The notes under the pieces: model-generated
Seen by the model: the letters and a program-made list of their open reading frames with translations, nothing else
What the model was told of the DNA's origin: nothing
Database searches by the model: none
Shown: positions 25,221 through 31,336 of the stretch, in pieces
How the letters are laid out: the number at the start of each line of letters is the position of its first letter
How positions within the stretch are numbered: position 1 is the first letter of the stretch
Program-made: the position numbers and the translations under genes
IMG/VR virus record: IMGVR_UViG_3300042392_000945
Coordinates: 1-44,830 of that record
Source of the DNA: a virus
Length of the DNA: 44,830 bases
Strand: one strand, 5' to 3'

Positions 25221-25745
25221 ATGCTAGATATATTGGGACAGTTTCTGCAAGCAATCCTGGGGATCATCCCGAGGCTTGTGATAATCCGAACCACGCATGG
25301 AGGGGTCAAGTTCCGTCGAGGCAAGAAGGCCATCGTGATGAAGCCTGGGCTCCATGCCTACTGGCCCCTCATCACGCAGGTTGAGGTTGTCCCTGTGGCA
25401 AGGCAGACGATGAGTTTGCCAAGTCAAGTCCTTACGACACAAGACGACAAGTCTGTTGTTGTCGCAGGGTCAGTAGTGTTCACGATCAATGATATGCTGC
25501 TTGCTTATGGCGGCCTCAACTGGGACGTTGCTACGACATTGGACGACGTAGCACGGTCTGCAATCGTTGAGATCATTACTGGTAAGACTATGGAGCAACT
25601 CAAAGGTTGCAAGGCAACGATCCAAACTGAGTTCACTCGCCTGTGTCGCAAGAGGCTTAAAGTCTATGGCGTTGGTGTTCACAAGGCCTACTTCACCGAC
25701 TTGTCACCATGCAAGGTATACAGACTCGTGGGCAATCTATCATAA
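25221..25745 (+). CDS. SPFH/Band-7 (stomatin-prohibitin-like) domain protein
   Basis: A 174-residue protein. Residues 1-22 are a hydrophobic anchor (ILGQFLQAILGIIPRLVII). The SPFH domain follows: GGVKFRRGKKAIVMKPGLHAYW, VEVVPVARQTMSLPSQVLTTQD, SVVVAGSVVFTINDMLLAYG and LDDVARSAIVEIITGKTMEQL (each visible as a block). This matches the stomatin/HflC/prohibitin pattern up to the end of the domain, but the long C-terminal coiled coil of cellular members is absent. It is the last gene of the late operon. SPFH proteins organise membranes and control FtsH-type proteases; a role in lysis timing, membrane protection or exclusion is inferred. Confidence 0.8.
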   Translation: MLDILGQFLQAILGIIPRLVIIRTTHGGVKFRRGKKAIVMKPGLHAYWPLITQVEVVPVARQTMSLPSQVLTTQDDKSVVVAGSVVFTINDMLLAYGGLNWDVATTLDDVARSAIVEIITGKTMEQLKGCKATIQTEFTRLCRKRLKVYGVGVHKAYFTDLSPCKVYRLVGNLS

Positions 25746-25766
25746 CGTAAATATGGCACCGTAACA

Positions 25767-25783
25767 CACTGTAGGTTACAGTG
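25767..25783 (+). other. Perfect hairpin downstream of SPFH gene
   Basis: CACTGTA-GGT-TACAGTG, 7-base perfect arms with a 3-base loop, 22 bases after the SPFH stop. It precedes an A/T-rich run but not a clean U tract; it may protect the 3' end of the late mRNA. Confidence 0.45.
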
Positions 25784-25821
25784 CAATTTATATGTTTTGG
25801 TGTGTCTATTGCCCGATCCCA

Positions 25822-25867
25822 AAACGAAAAAAGCCCCGTGATTAAAACCACGGGGCTTTTTTCGTTT
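25822..25867. terminator. Bidirectional terminator between convergent blocks
   Basis: Perfect 19-base arms (25822-25840 and 25849-25867) around the loop ATTAAAAC. The GC core GCCCCGTG/CACGGGGC is flanked by A6 on one side and T6 on the other, so it terminates both the rightward late transcript and the leftward one. It ends at the stop of the leftward gene at 25866. Confidence 0.95.
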
Positions 25868-26093
25868 AGTCATCAAATACCCACCCCCTTGAGCTGGCAA
25901 CTAGCTTTGACGTCCCAAGAGTGACCTTGGCACCAATCTTTTGCTCGGTGGTTCGCCCACCCTCAAGTGTCGCAACCAACATCTTCTTGCCATCCTTCTT
26001 TTGCAGCAGTGCCTTGGTCCCTAGCACAGCAGCGACCAACCAGTCGTCGACGAAGTAGTCCTGCTTTTCTTTGCAGTAAGTTAGTTTGACCAT
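25866..26093 (-). CDS. Small hypothetical protein
   Basis: A 75-residue basic protein starting MVKLTYCKEKQDYF. The ATG at 26093 overlaps the TAA of the upstream gene (TAATG), which fixes the start better than longer in-frame alternatives. It has a beta-type plan with many Lys (ALLQKKDGKKMLVATLEGG; TEQKIGAKVTLGTSKLV). It is the last gene of the leftward block, ending in the bidirectional terminator. No family recognised. Confidence 0.6.
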   Translation of the reverse strand: MVKLTYCKEKQDYFVDDWLVAAVLGTKALLQKKDGKKMLVATLEGGRTTEQKIGAKVTLGTSKLVASSRGWVFDD

Positions 26094-26359
26094 TATAGGT
26101 CCGCAGCCTCCTCCGCAGTTCGTTTGGAGTTTCCCGGCTCGGGTGCTAGCCCATACCATGCGTCTCTTCTCTTGACGCCCTTCTCGAATGCCGCCAAGCA
26201 AGCGTACATGTATTCCGCCAAGATGCTGTCTGGCGTGTTGGAGTTATTCTCCACGCGGTGTCGGTTCAGCAGTTGCTGTAGCTCGATCTTTAACTGGGTG
26301 ACCTCGTCAGGTGACATTGCTTGTTGGTGTTCATTGAGTTCAAGTTTGTATCTCATCAT
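26093..26359 (-). CDS. Small helical hypothetical protein
   Basis: An 88-residue acidic protein starting MMRYKLELNE. Residues 10-36 form an amphipathic helix (MSPDEVTQLKIELQQLLNRH), and the middle DSILAEYMYACLAAFEKGVKRRDAWYG matches small phage proteins that often lie beside other short early genes. It is joined to the next gene by TAATG. No enzymatic or DNA-binding motif is evident. Confidence 0.6.
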   Translation of the reverse strand: MMRYKLELNEHQQAMSPDEVTQLKIELQQLLNRHRVENNSNTPDSILAEYMYACLAAFEKGVKRRDAWYGLAPEPGNSKRTAEEAADL

Positions 26360-26382
26360 TTAACTTTCATAGTAATTTGTTG

Positions 26383-26409
26383 AAAGCAGGAGTCCGGCTA
26401 CACCCAATA
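26383..26409. repeat. Dispersed 26-27 bp repeat, copy 1
   Basis: AAAGCAGGAGTCCGGCTACA followed by CCCAAT occurs here and, with one C-to-T change, at 33524-33550 in the same orientation. Here it fills the gap between two small leftward genes (26360-26416). Confidence 0.7.
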
Positions 26410-26416
26410 TGATCGC

Positions 26417-26632
26417 CTAGCCAAGTTGTGCTCCGCATCGTATGCATGTGCCATACAAAAACCCGCCATCGTCCTTGTGCTTCCCATGGTCTTTGACACA
26501 CTGCTTTTCCATCTCACCTTGACGAGCATTCCTGGCATCGATGAGGTCAGCGATCTCGGCACGCTTTTCCAAGATCTTGATATCTACTTCGTGCCAGTGT
26601 TTCTTCCAGTCGCCGTCTTGAATTTTGCTCAT
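26417..26632 (-). CDS. Small coiled-coil / zinc-knuckle-like protein
   Basis: A 71-residue protein. Residues about 15-45 form a charged helix (EVDIKILEKRAEIADLIDAR), and the end has C-x3-H-x3-H...GGFLYGTCIRCGAQLG, a possible zinc site (CVKDHGKH and CIRCG). The ATG overlaps the upstream TGA (ATGA). Such short zinc-ribbon proteins are common in phage early regions and may modulate host transcription; that role is only a guess. Confidence 0.6.
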   Translation of the reverse strand: MSKIQDGDWKKHWHEVDIKILEKRAEIADLIDARNARQGEMEKQCVKDHGKHKDDGGFLYGTCIRCGAQLG

Positions 26633-26886
26633 AGTGTCCTCTCCACGATGATGTACCCATGCATGGTGCCCTGGAGTGGATGCACGGTTGCATTCAACTC
26701 ACGACTCATGATTCGCATCCAATCTCGCTCAAACAGTTCATAGTCGAACTTGTAATACTTGGGCAGCGATCCCAAGAGTGTTGGTTGTGGACGGAGTACA
26801 AACTGGTCCTTACCAATAGCTCGACACTCAGCTAGTTGTAAACCTAGAACTCCATTCGCCATCCACAAGCTTAGGAGACCGTTCAT
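26629..26886 (-). CDS. Small hypothetical protein
   Basis: An 85-residue protein. The ATG at 26886 is chosen because AAGGAAACG precedes it; this makes a 59-base overlap with the upstream gene in another frame. Sequence landmarks are MNGLLSLWMANGVLGLQLAE and YKFDYELFERDWMRIMSREL. The strong overlap is typical of compact phage early operons. Function not recognised. Confidence 0.5.
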   Translation of the reverse strand: MNGLLSLWMANGVLGLQLAECRAIGKDQFVLRPQPTLLGSLPKYYKFDYELFERDWMRIMSRELNATVHPLQGTMHGYIIVERTL

Positions 26887-27190
26887 CGTTTCCTTCTGTG
26901 CAAGTGCTATCGTCATATGTCTGCCAGTCTGTGAGAACAAAAGAAACAGTAAAGGCATCCCCAGACCTCTCAACACGGAAGCCACCGCTGTCCATGTATG
27001 TAAGATTTCGTTGATGCATCTCAACCATACGTGCCCGCACGTATTGTCGTAGCTCATTTTCCTCAGGGATGTGTGTATTAGGCGCCATACCCCACCCCCA
27101 TTTCAGGTACCGCATTGTGATGGCCACACGCCTGAAATCAAAGTTGTCCATGATCTCGTTGATGTGTTCCCACTGTGTACTAGTGATCAT
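26828..27190 (-). CDS. Hypothetical phage early protein
   Basis: A 120-residue protein starting MITSTQWEHINEIMDNFDF at the ATG at 27190, 2 bases after the upstream stop. It reads RRVAITMRYLKWGWG, ENELRQYVRARMVEMHQRN and then a beta hairpin with FRVERSGDAFTVSFVLTDWQT. The combination of a helical N-terminal part and a short beta C-terminal part recurs in small proteins of phage early regions. No activity is known to me. Confidence 0.6.
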   Translation of the reverse strand: MITSTQWEHINEIMDNFDFRRVAITMRYLKWGWGMAPNTHIPEENELRQYVRARMVEMHQRNLTYMDSGGFRVERSGDAFTVSFVLTDWQTYDDSTCTEGNDERSPKLVDGEWSSRFTTS

Positions 27191-27191
27191 T

Positions 27192-27545
27192 TTACTTGAC
27201 AAATGGGTTGACGATGATCACGGGTCCATTACCGAAGTACACACCACCGGTGACGCCCCGTGGCTCAACACGGCAGTTTCCGTTGCGGTTGATTACCGGC
27301 AGTTGGCTTGAGGCTGCCCGCTCGTAACCGGTTCGCCCGGTGTAGTCCTTAGCAGTACGGTAGGGATTTGAGGGGTCGAATGCGCTATAGGATCGCGGGC
27401 CGCTCTTGATAACCCCTTGAGGTACGAGGATCGTCTGACCCCCAAACTTCTGCACAGAGTAGGTTTGTGTCTGTGCCTGGGATTGAATTGGGAATACAGC
27501 CGCTGCTGCCAGCATAAGGAACGCAAAGGAAGTTTTCTTAGTCAT
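27192..27545 (-). CDS. Secreted protein with Sec signal peptide
   Basis: A 117-residue protein. The ATG at 27545 has AAGGA upstream and opens a textbook signal peptide: two Lys, a hydrophobic core (FAFLMLAAAAVF) and a cleavage-like SQAQT at about residues 22-26. The mature part is Gly/Asn/Pro-rich with GRTGYERAASSQLPVINRNG and a hydrophobic end (GNGPVIIVNPF). It has two membrane-distant Cys-free regions and one Cys, so it is not an obvious lipoprotein. A phage early protein exported to the periplasm or surface could act in exclusion or lysis control; this is inferred. Confidence 0.7.
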   Translation of the reverse strand: MTKKTSFAFLMLAAAAVFPIQSQAQTQTYSVQKFGGQTILVPQGVIKSGPRSYSAFDPSNPYRTAKDYTGRTGYERAASSQLPVINRNGNCRVEPRGVTGGVYFGNGPVIIVNPFVK

Positions 27546-27804
27546 GTTGTCCTTGAAAGTACTTGGTGTTGGTGAAGTCGTATCGCCACGACATTGGGCG
27601 ATCTGCTCTGAGGTTCCAAAAGAAGGCTTCATCGTTGTTAAGGTTGAGGCCTTGTGCCCAGTACGACTTGTCTTCAACGTCGTAGCTGAGTTTGTGTACG
27701 ACCCAGTCTGGGCCGTATGGTCTTTCATTCAATGGCCGGTTCTCTTGTGAGAGCCATGGGATGTAATCTACTTCATGTTCGTGATACCTTCTGATAAGTT
27801 GCAT
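27538..27804 (-). CDS. Hypothetical protein behind its own promoter
   Basis: An 88-residue acidic, Trp/Tyr-rich protein (HEVDYIPWLSQENRPLN, DWVVHKLSYDVEDKSYWAQG, ADRPMSWRYDF). GGAG lies about 10 bases before the ATG. It is the first gene after promoter copy C, with a leader of about 30 bases, and overlaps the signal-peptide gene by 8 bases, so both are probably made from this promoter. Family unknown. Confidence 0.6.
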   Translation of the reverse strand: MQLIRRYHEHEVDYIPWLSQENRPLNERPYGPDWVVHKLSYDVEDKSYWAQGLNLNNDEAFFWNLRADRPMSWRYDFTNTKYFQGQHD

Positions 27805-27841
27805 GGTGGTTGTCTCCGGGTGGCTGGCTTGGTGATACTAC

Positions 27842-27870
27842 AAGTATGCATCAAGAAAACTAGTTGTCAA
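27842..27870 (-). promoter_or_regulatory. Sigma70-like promoter, conserved family copy C
   Basis: Read leftward: TTGACA (27870-27865), a 17-base spacer containing CTAGTTTTCTT, and ATACTT (27847-27842). It follows a terminator hairpin (27871-27891) without a gap and faces the gene at 27804. Confidence 0.8.
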
Positions 27871-27891
27871 AAGAAATCTTCTAGATTTCTT
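27871..27891 (-). terminator. Hairpin terminator next to promoter C
   Basis: Perfect arms AAGAAATC/GATTTCTT around TAGAA; read leftward it begins in the stop codon of the 28267 gene and is followed by TT and the -35 box. A shorter version of the same hairpin lies at 1609-1631. Confidence 0.6.
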
Positions 27892-28267
27892 ACTCATCCA
27901 ACTCGTCATACTTCTTCAGCCGGTAACAGTAGCAACCGAAATCATAGGGTGCCCGATGGACACGCCGCCATGGTTCATTGCCACTTCGGGTGGTGAGCTG
28001 CATCTCATAGTCACCCAGCGTTTCACCAAAGGCCCACTCAATATAAGTGTCAATGATATACTTTGCCCGGAGTGCGTTCATATGATCATCATGTGCTATC
28101 GACGTGCACAGCCCGGAATCTCGTCGAATCTTCTCACTGAGGTCAGCACGTCGACTTGGGAGCATTGGCATACCAGTGACACCTTCACCGTCCTCTAGGC
28201 CCCGTTGATACGCTGCCCCATGAGTCTTCTCGGTATCGTCTATAGCTGGAAATAGTTTCTCGCTCAT
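27890..28267 (-). CDS. Hypothetical phage early protein
   Basis: A 125-residue protein. It contains HGAAYQRGLEDGEGVTGMPM, a long helix (DDHMNALRAKYIIDTYIEW) and a tail with GCYCYRLKKYDELDE. The start overlaps the upstream gene (28264) by ATGA-type coupling. Its stop is the first part of a terminator hairpin. No motif for enzymatic activity was found. Confidence 0.55.
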   Translation of the reverse strand: MSEKLFPAIDDTEKTHGAAYQRGLEDGEGVTGMPMLPSRRADLSEKIRRDSGLCTSIAHDDHMNALRAKYIIDTYIEWAFGETLGDYEMQLTTRSGNEPWRRVHRAPYDFGCYCYRLKKYDELDE

Positions 28268-28578
28268 CGGTCACCCCAATCTTGTTCGGCATAGTCAAAG
28301 TCTTCTGGCCATGTTGGTATGGCCTTCTTTCGTTTAGGGGCCTTGGGTGGCTTTGCATGGAACAGCCAGCGATACCAACCCTTACGGACCACTCCGTGGA
28401 TCTCCTTGATAGTGCCCCAGTAGTACCGCTTGAATCCAATACTTACTACGCGGGCCTGTCTTATAGCAATGCTGTCGCCAACTGGCACTAAGACCGTGTG
28501 TCCTGGGCGCACAAACTGGTACGCCCTATATTGGAAAACAGGTCCCCCTGTTTGAAACTCCACATTCACATAAATCAT
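28264..28578 (-). CDS. Small beta protein, PriA 3'BD-like pattern; paralog of 33645-33914
   Basis: A 104-residue protein. The pattern VEFQTGGPVFQYRAYQFVRPGHTVLVPV...ARVVSIG...IKEIHGVVRKGWYRWLF (broken here into blocks) is shared with the protein at 33645-33914. The first 60 residues resemble the small beta domain at the N-terminus of primosomal helicase PriA (YxxPxxxxPGxxVxVxxGxxxxxGxV), which binds DNA 3' ends. The C-terminus is Lys/Pro-rich and then acidic. Its ATG overlaps the stop of the small membrane gene upstream. The PriA likeness is a pattern impression only. Confidence 0.55.
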   Translation of the reverse strand: MIYVNVEFQTGGPVFQYRAYQFVRPGHTVLVPVGDSIAIRQARVVSIGFKRYYWGTIKEIHGVVRKGWYRWLFHAKPPKAPKRKKAIPTWPEDFDYAEQDWGDR

Positions 28579-28745
28579 ATCTTTCCATCCAGGTCAGGGT
28601 CGTAAATCATATATTCATCCAGTAGTACGTCGAAGTCATCCGGGGCTTTAGGCTTGGGCGGTTTTGGTTTGGGTGGCCCTATCATGCGGCTTGTTGTGAA
28701 GCCAATTATCAGAGCGATAAGTGCAAGTAGTGCAGTGAGTTTCAT
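28575..28745 (-). CDS. Small membrane protein, probably leaderless mRNA
   Basis: A 56-residue protein: MKLTALLALIALIIGFTTSR membrane anchor, then a Pro/Lys-rich hinge (PPKPKPPKPKAP) and an acidic end (DDFDVLLDEY...DPDLDG). The ATG at 28745 lies 6 bases past the -10 box of promoter copy B, and the stop overlaps the next ATG (ATGA). The anchor lacks a clear signal peptidase site, so it is probably an inner membrane protein facing the cytoplasm or periplasm. Function unknown. Confidence 0.65.
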   Translation of the reverse strand: MKLTALLALIALIIGFTTSRMIGPPKPKPPKPKAPDDFDVLLDEYMIYDPDLDGKI

Positions 28746-28751
28746 ATTTAC

Positions 28752-28780
28752 TAGTATGTGCCAAGAAAACTAGAAGTCAA
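28752..28780 (-). promoter_or_regulatory. Sigma70-like promoter, conserved family copy B
   Basis: Read leftward: TTGACT (28780-28775), 17-base spacer containing CTAGTTTTCTT, ATACTA (28757-28752), then GTAAAT and the ATG at 28745. The start codon is where transcription is expected to begin, so the mRNA should be leaderless. Confidence 0.8.
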
Positions 28781-28785
28781 ACAAA

Positions 28786-28817
28786 ACTAAAAGAAAAGCC
28801 TCAGATTTCTCTGAGGC
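28786..28817 (-). terminator. Rho-independent terminator, leftward
   Basis: Read leftward: GCCTCAGA-GAAA-TCTGAGGC followed by TTTTCTTTT. It lies 7 bases after the stop of the gene at 28824 and immediately before promoter copy B. Confidence 0.85.
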
Positions 28818-28823
28818 CAAATA

Positions 28824-29066
28824 TCAACTACCCAACCTGGGGTTGAGACAGCTCGCGACGACATCCACCCGGTAGACGAATGTAACTGGTGGGAGACCAT
28901 CAAATTCGTCTCTGACCTCAACCCGCTGTGTTGAGTTCAGAGTGTATGGGCCCTCAGCGGTTGCGTGTAAAATTGAGGCAAGCTTACGCCCGGCCTCAAT
29001 GTAGGTGACATTCCCAAAGCTGACCCAGGTCCTCGTGCCCGGCACACGGGCTTGGCGGTTCATCAT
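28824..29066 (-). CDS. Small hypothetical protein
   Basis: An 80-residue protein starting MMNRQARVPGTRTW at the tandem ATGATG at 29066-29061, with GGAAAG just upstream. It reads VSFGNVTYIEAGRKLASIL and ends PPVTFVYRVDVVASCLNPRLG, a small alpha-beta protein. The first ATG overlaps the stop of the small membrane gene upstream. It is closed by a strong leftward terminator. No family recognised. Confidence 0.6.
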   Translation of the reverse strand: MMNRQARVPGTRTWVSFGNVTYIEAGRKLASILHATAEGPYTLNSTQRVEVRDEFDGLPPVTFVYRVDVVASCLNPRLGS

Positions 29067-29194
29067 AGGACTTTCCTGTATAGGTAGGCAAGGAGTATGA
29101 GTAGCCCAAAGGTCACAACAACTGGGGTGTAAGTGGGGTCCCAATTACGCCAAACCTGTAAAGCAATCTCCAACTCCGGGAAGTTATCATTCAC
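29063..29194 (-). CDS. Very small membrane protein (43 aa)
   Basis: The start is GTG at 29194, with GGAGG 7 bases upstream inside the end of the previous gene. The protein begins VNDNFPELEIALQVWRNW and has one membrane segment, TPVVVTFGLLILLAYLY, near the C-terminus. It overlaps its upstream neighbour by 8 bases and its downstream neighbour by ATGA. Strong ribosome site plus coupling on both sides support a real gene despite its size. A role with the upstream membrane protein (holin- or spanin-like pair) is possible but unproven. Confidence 0.65.
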   Translation of the reverse strand: MNDNFPELEIALQVWRNWDPTYTPVVVTFGLLILLAYLYRKVL

Positions 29195-29477
29195 TTCGAA
29201 ACCTCCATCGACGGAGGCGAATTCTACGTGGACTCTCGGCGGGGGTATCCGCCGGTACCCCCTCCGGTTCCTCCTTGGGCGTCACAGTTGGGGCGGGGTT
29301 GTCACGTCGCCATCGACCCCGTCTGGCCTCAATCCGTTTCTGCCGGTTCTCTCCCAGCACCCGGAAGAATGCTAGGCCAAATCCAGTGGCGAGCGCGGAG
29401 CCCACACCAGGGATGAAGAAGATCCCAAACACGATGGCTGCGAGGGCCACCACAATTGCGATTACGATTATTGTCAT
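29187..29477 (-). CDS. Membrane protein with basic cytoplasmic tail
   Basis: A 96-residue protein with one or two N-terminal membrane segments (MTIIVIAIVVALAAIVFGIF and VGSALATGFGLAFFRVLG), then a strongly basic linker (RQKRIEARRGRWRRD), a Pro/Glu-rich part and an Arg-rich end. The ATG overlaps the HAD gene stop. Basic tails of this kind can bind DNA or membranes. Together with the next two tiny genes it forms a coupled membrane set. Function unknown. Confidence 0.6.
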   Translation of the reverse strand: MTIIVIAIVVALAAIVFGIFFIPGVGSALATGFGLAFFRVLGENRQKRIEARRGRWRRDNPAPTVTPKEEPEGVPADTPAESPRRIRLRRWRFRSE

Positions 29478-30166
29478 CGTCCAATGAACTCCATGATTGC
29501 TCGGGTGTCGTCACCGTTATAGTAGTGGTTTCGATTCCACGGTTTGGGGACCGTGAATGTGAGACCTCCGCGATCAACCCAGTTGTCTAGATGAAGTTGG
29601 CAGTCATCAATGAGCAACCGACCTGGGGCCGATAGCTTCTCCTTGCGAGGTGTGATCTGATAGTTGCGTCTCAACAGCGGGTGGATGTAAGTGTTGATCC
29701 AGTGCATCTTCCCACTAGCCGAGTTTGGATTCTTCGTCGGGGAGGTTGCAATGAATACGTTCTCAGGTCCAACGGCATCCATACAAGCGACGACCAAGTC
29801 ATCGCAGTGTTTTGACTGAGGTGTAGATGACCAAAGCGAGGGTGGTAGGTGCCACCAAAACGAGTCATAGTCAAACTCGCCAATCAAAGCGTGTGTACGT
29901 CTGGTCTCATATGCTCCTTTGATCTGTTCAATGAGGTCGAACCCATGTTTGTGTTGGCACCATGACAAGTCAAAGTCATCAGTCGCCACCCCATACAACA
30001 CCCCCACGGAAGCCGTGAAGGTGTTGAGTGTGTCATCGAGGTCAAGGTAAATCTCATTGACTGAGCCGCTCTTAACCAGTTGCTTTAGGCTTAGCACCTC
30101 GTCGACCTCGTAGCTTTCGTGGATGTGCCGGGGAGTAACCCCCAACTTGGAGAATTGGTATGCCAT
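29474..30166 (-). CDS. HAD-family 5'(3')-deoxyribonucleotidase-like phosphatase
   Basis: A 230-residue protein. HAD motif I is EIYLDLDDTLN with the catalytic pair D42 and D44; motif II is IATSPT; a Lys follows in GKMHWI; motif IV is LLIDDCQLHLDNW. This order and the FWWHLPP segment suit the NT5C-type nucleotidase group, which removes phosphate from deoxynucleoside monophosphates. In phages such enzymes balance or recycle nucleotides. The first 95 bases overlap the FmdB-like gene; an internal start near residue 24 would shorten the overlap without touching motif I. Confidence 0.75.
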   Translation of the reverse strand: MAYQFSKLGVTPRHIHESYEVDEVLSLKQLVKSGSVNEIYLDLDDTLNTFTASVGVLYGVATDDFDLSWCQHKHGFDLIEQIKGAYETRRTHALIGEFDYDSFWWHLPPSLWSSTPQSKHCDDLVVACMDAVGPENVFIATSPTKNPNSASGKMHWINTYIHPLLRRNYQITPRKEKLSAPGRLLIDDCQLHLDNWVDRGGLTFTVPKPWNRNHYYNGDDTRAIMEFIGR

Positions 30167-30284
30167 ACTTCTGTTTCACCGCTGCACCGCAACGCTGACA
30201 CTCTGTATGTGGACCTTGAGCCATAGTGCGGACCTCCTCATGAGTGTGTCCGCATTCTTGGCATTCGTATTCATAGGTTGGCAT
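30072..30284 (-). CDS. FmdB-like zinc-ribbon protein
   Basis: A 70-residue protein: MPTYEYECQECGHTHEEVRT followed by HTECQRCGAAVKQKY. The two CxxC/CxxCG knuckles with the MPTYEYxC start are the signature of the FmdB-type zinc ribbon (Zn_ribbon_8). The C-terminus is basic (HPRKLRGRRGAKPKATG). Cellular homologs are small putative regulators of unknown mechanism. It overlaps the nucleotidase gene by 95 bases, so the two are tightly linked. Confidence 0.75.
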   Translation of the reverse strand: MPTYEYECQECGHTHEEVRTMAQGPHTECQRCGAAVKQKYGIPILQVGGYSPAHPRKLRGRRGAKPKATG

Positions 30285-30317
30285 TCATATACCTCGGTTT
30301 GAGTATTGATTAGTTCT

Positions 30318-30575
30318 TTATGCGACCTTGGCCACTGTCTTGAAGTTGGTTAGTGTTCGTGTTCGTCGGTTCACATCCTCAGGAGTCCATCCTTTGATTG
30401 CGTTAACACCAACGAACGTGACAACCAACTTGTTGAGGAAGGTATCGGAGCCCCTACGGGTTGCGTAGACGATTGTGTCCCCCTCGAAAATAGGTCTCCC
30501 GAAGATATCACGGACTGCAAACTTTGCTGGGGACTCGACTGTTGGTACTGGGGCTTCAATTGTTGCGTTGCTCAT
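30318..30575 (-). CDS. Small hypothetical phage protein
   Basis: An 85-residue protein. The core FGRPIFEGDTIVYATRRGSD with a C-terminal NRRTRTLTNFKTVAKV looks like a small beta-barrel protein and recurs in phage replication regions. The ATG overlaps the methyltransferase stop (ATGA). It could bind nucleic acid through its basic strands, but no test is possible from sequence alone. Confidence 0.55.
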   Translation of the reverse strand: MSNATIEAPVPTVESPAKFAVRDIFGRPIFEGDTIVYATRRGSDTFLNKLVVTFVGVNAIKGWTPEDVNRRTRTLTNFKTVAKVA

Positions 30576-31336
30576 GGTGTTACTCTTTCAATTTGGATGT
30601 CATGCTCTTTGGAAATTTCTGCACAGTAGTTGGATGACATTTCAACTAGCGTGCAATTACGTTTGATTCGTTTGCAGACACGGAGCGTTGTCCCTGTCCC
30701 GCCGAAAATATCGAGTACAGTGCCATCCTCCCATGTGGATGAAAGGATGCATCTCTCTACTAAGGCTTCATGCAACTGTGTCGGGTGCCATGCACGACGT
30801 TGTTTGCTATTCCCCGTTACTCGGGGGAAATCAAAAACATCGCCGGGCACGCGGCCACCCTCCTTGGCTCGCTTGTCCCCATTCAGTTGTCGCCACGAGG
30901 GCACCATGATCTGTCCTGGATACACTCGTGGCGTACCTCTGGTTATTCGCCAGAGAGGACGGTGGTTGTTGCCGAAGTCATGTTTGTTGTGCTGCCCAAA
31001 CGTAAACGTTTGAACGCAGGGTTTACAGGAGACACCTTGCATCCAATCTGGTGCCCAGTTGTCTCCTCTTGCTGCCTCATAAAGGATGTGACCCATCGCG
31101 GTTGTGTGCCGTGCATTGAATGACCACCAGAGAGTGTCCGTTACACGCATTGCTGCGTTTATCCATAGACGGCATAGCTCGTAGTAGTCATCACTGTGAA
31201 CGTGGTCTTTACACTCGTCATACCCCAACCCAATGTTGTCAGGTGGGTCTGCGAAGATCATGTCCCACTTCCAGAGACGGTTGTTAGCCCTTGCCAGGAA
31301 GTCCAGGTTGTCGCCATGCCACAGGGAATGCGTCAT
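30572..31336 (-). CDS. DNA methyltransferase (N6-adenine or N4-cytosine type), DPPD motif
   Basis: A 254-residue protein. Near residue 30 it has MIFADPPDNIGLGYD, the position of catalytic motif IV, and near residue 213 FGGTGTTLRVCKR, the SAM-binding motif I, giving the beta-class order. Between them WHPTQLHEALVERCI replaces the usual HPTQKP. An N-terminal HGDNLDFL matches motif III-like start. Motif IV ends in Asp (DPPD) rather than Tyr, Phe or Trp, so base choice or activity may be altered. It probably protects phage DNA from restriction. It is coupled to the GNAT gene by ATGA. Confidence 0.75.
   Translation of the reverse strand: MTHSLWHGDNLDFLARANNRLWKWDMIFADPPDNIGLGYDECKDHVHSDDYYELCRLWINAAMRVTDTLWWSFNARHTTAMGHILYEAARGDNWAPDWMQGVSCKPCVQTFTFGQHNKHDFGNNHRPLWRITRGTPRVYPGQIMVPSWRQLNGDKRAKEGGRVPGDVFDFPRVTGNSKQRRAWHPTQLHEALVERCILSSTWEDGTVLDIFGGTGTTLRVCKRIKRNCTLVEMSSNYCAEISKEHDIQIERVTP

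Noticed and set aside
27118-27127. GTGATGGCC as a fifth element copy
   Set aside because: Only 9 bases match; flanks lack the inverted repeat and it lies in coding sequence with normal codons.
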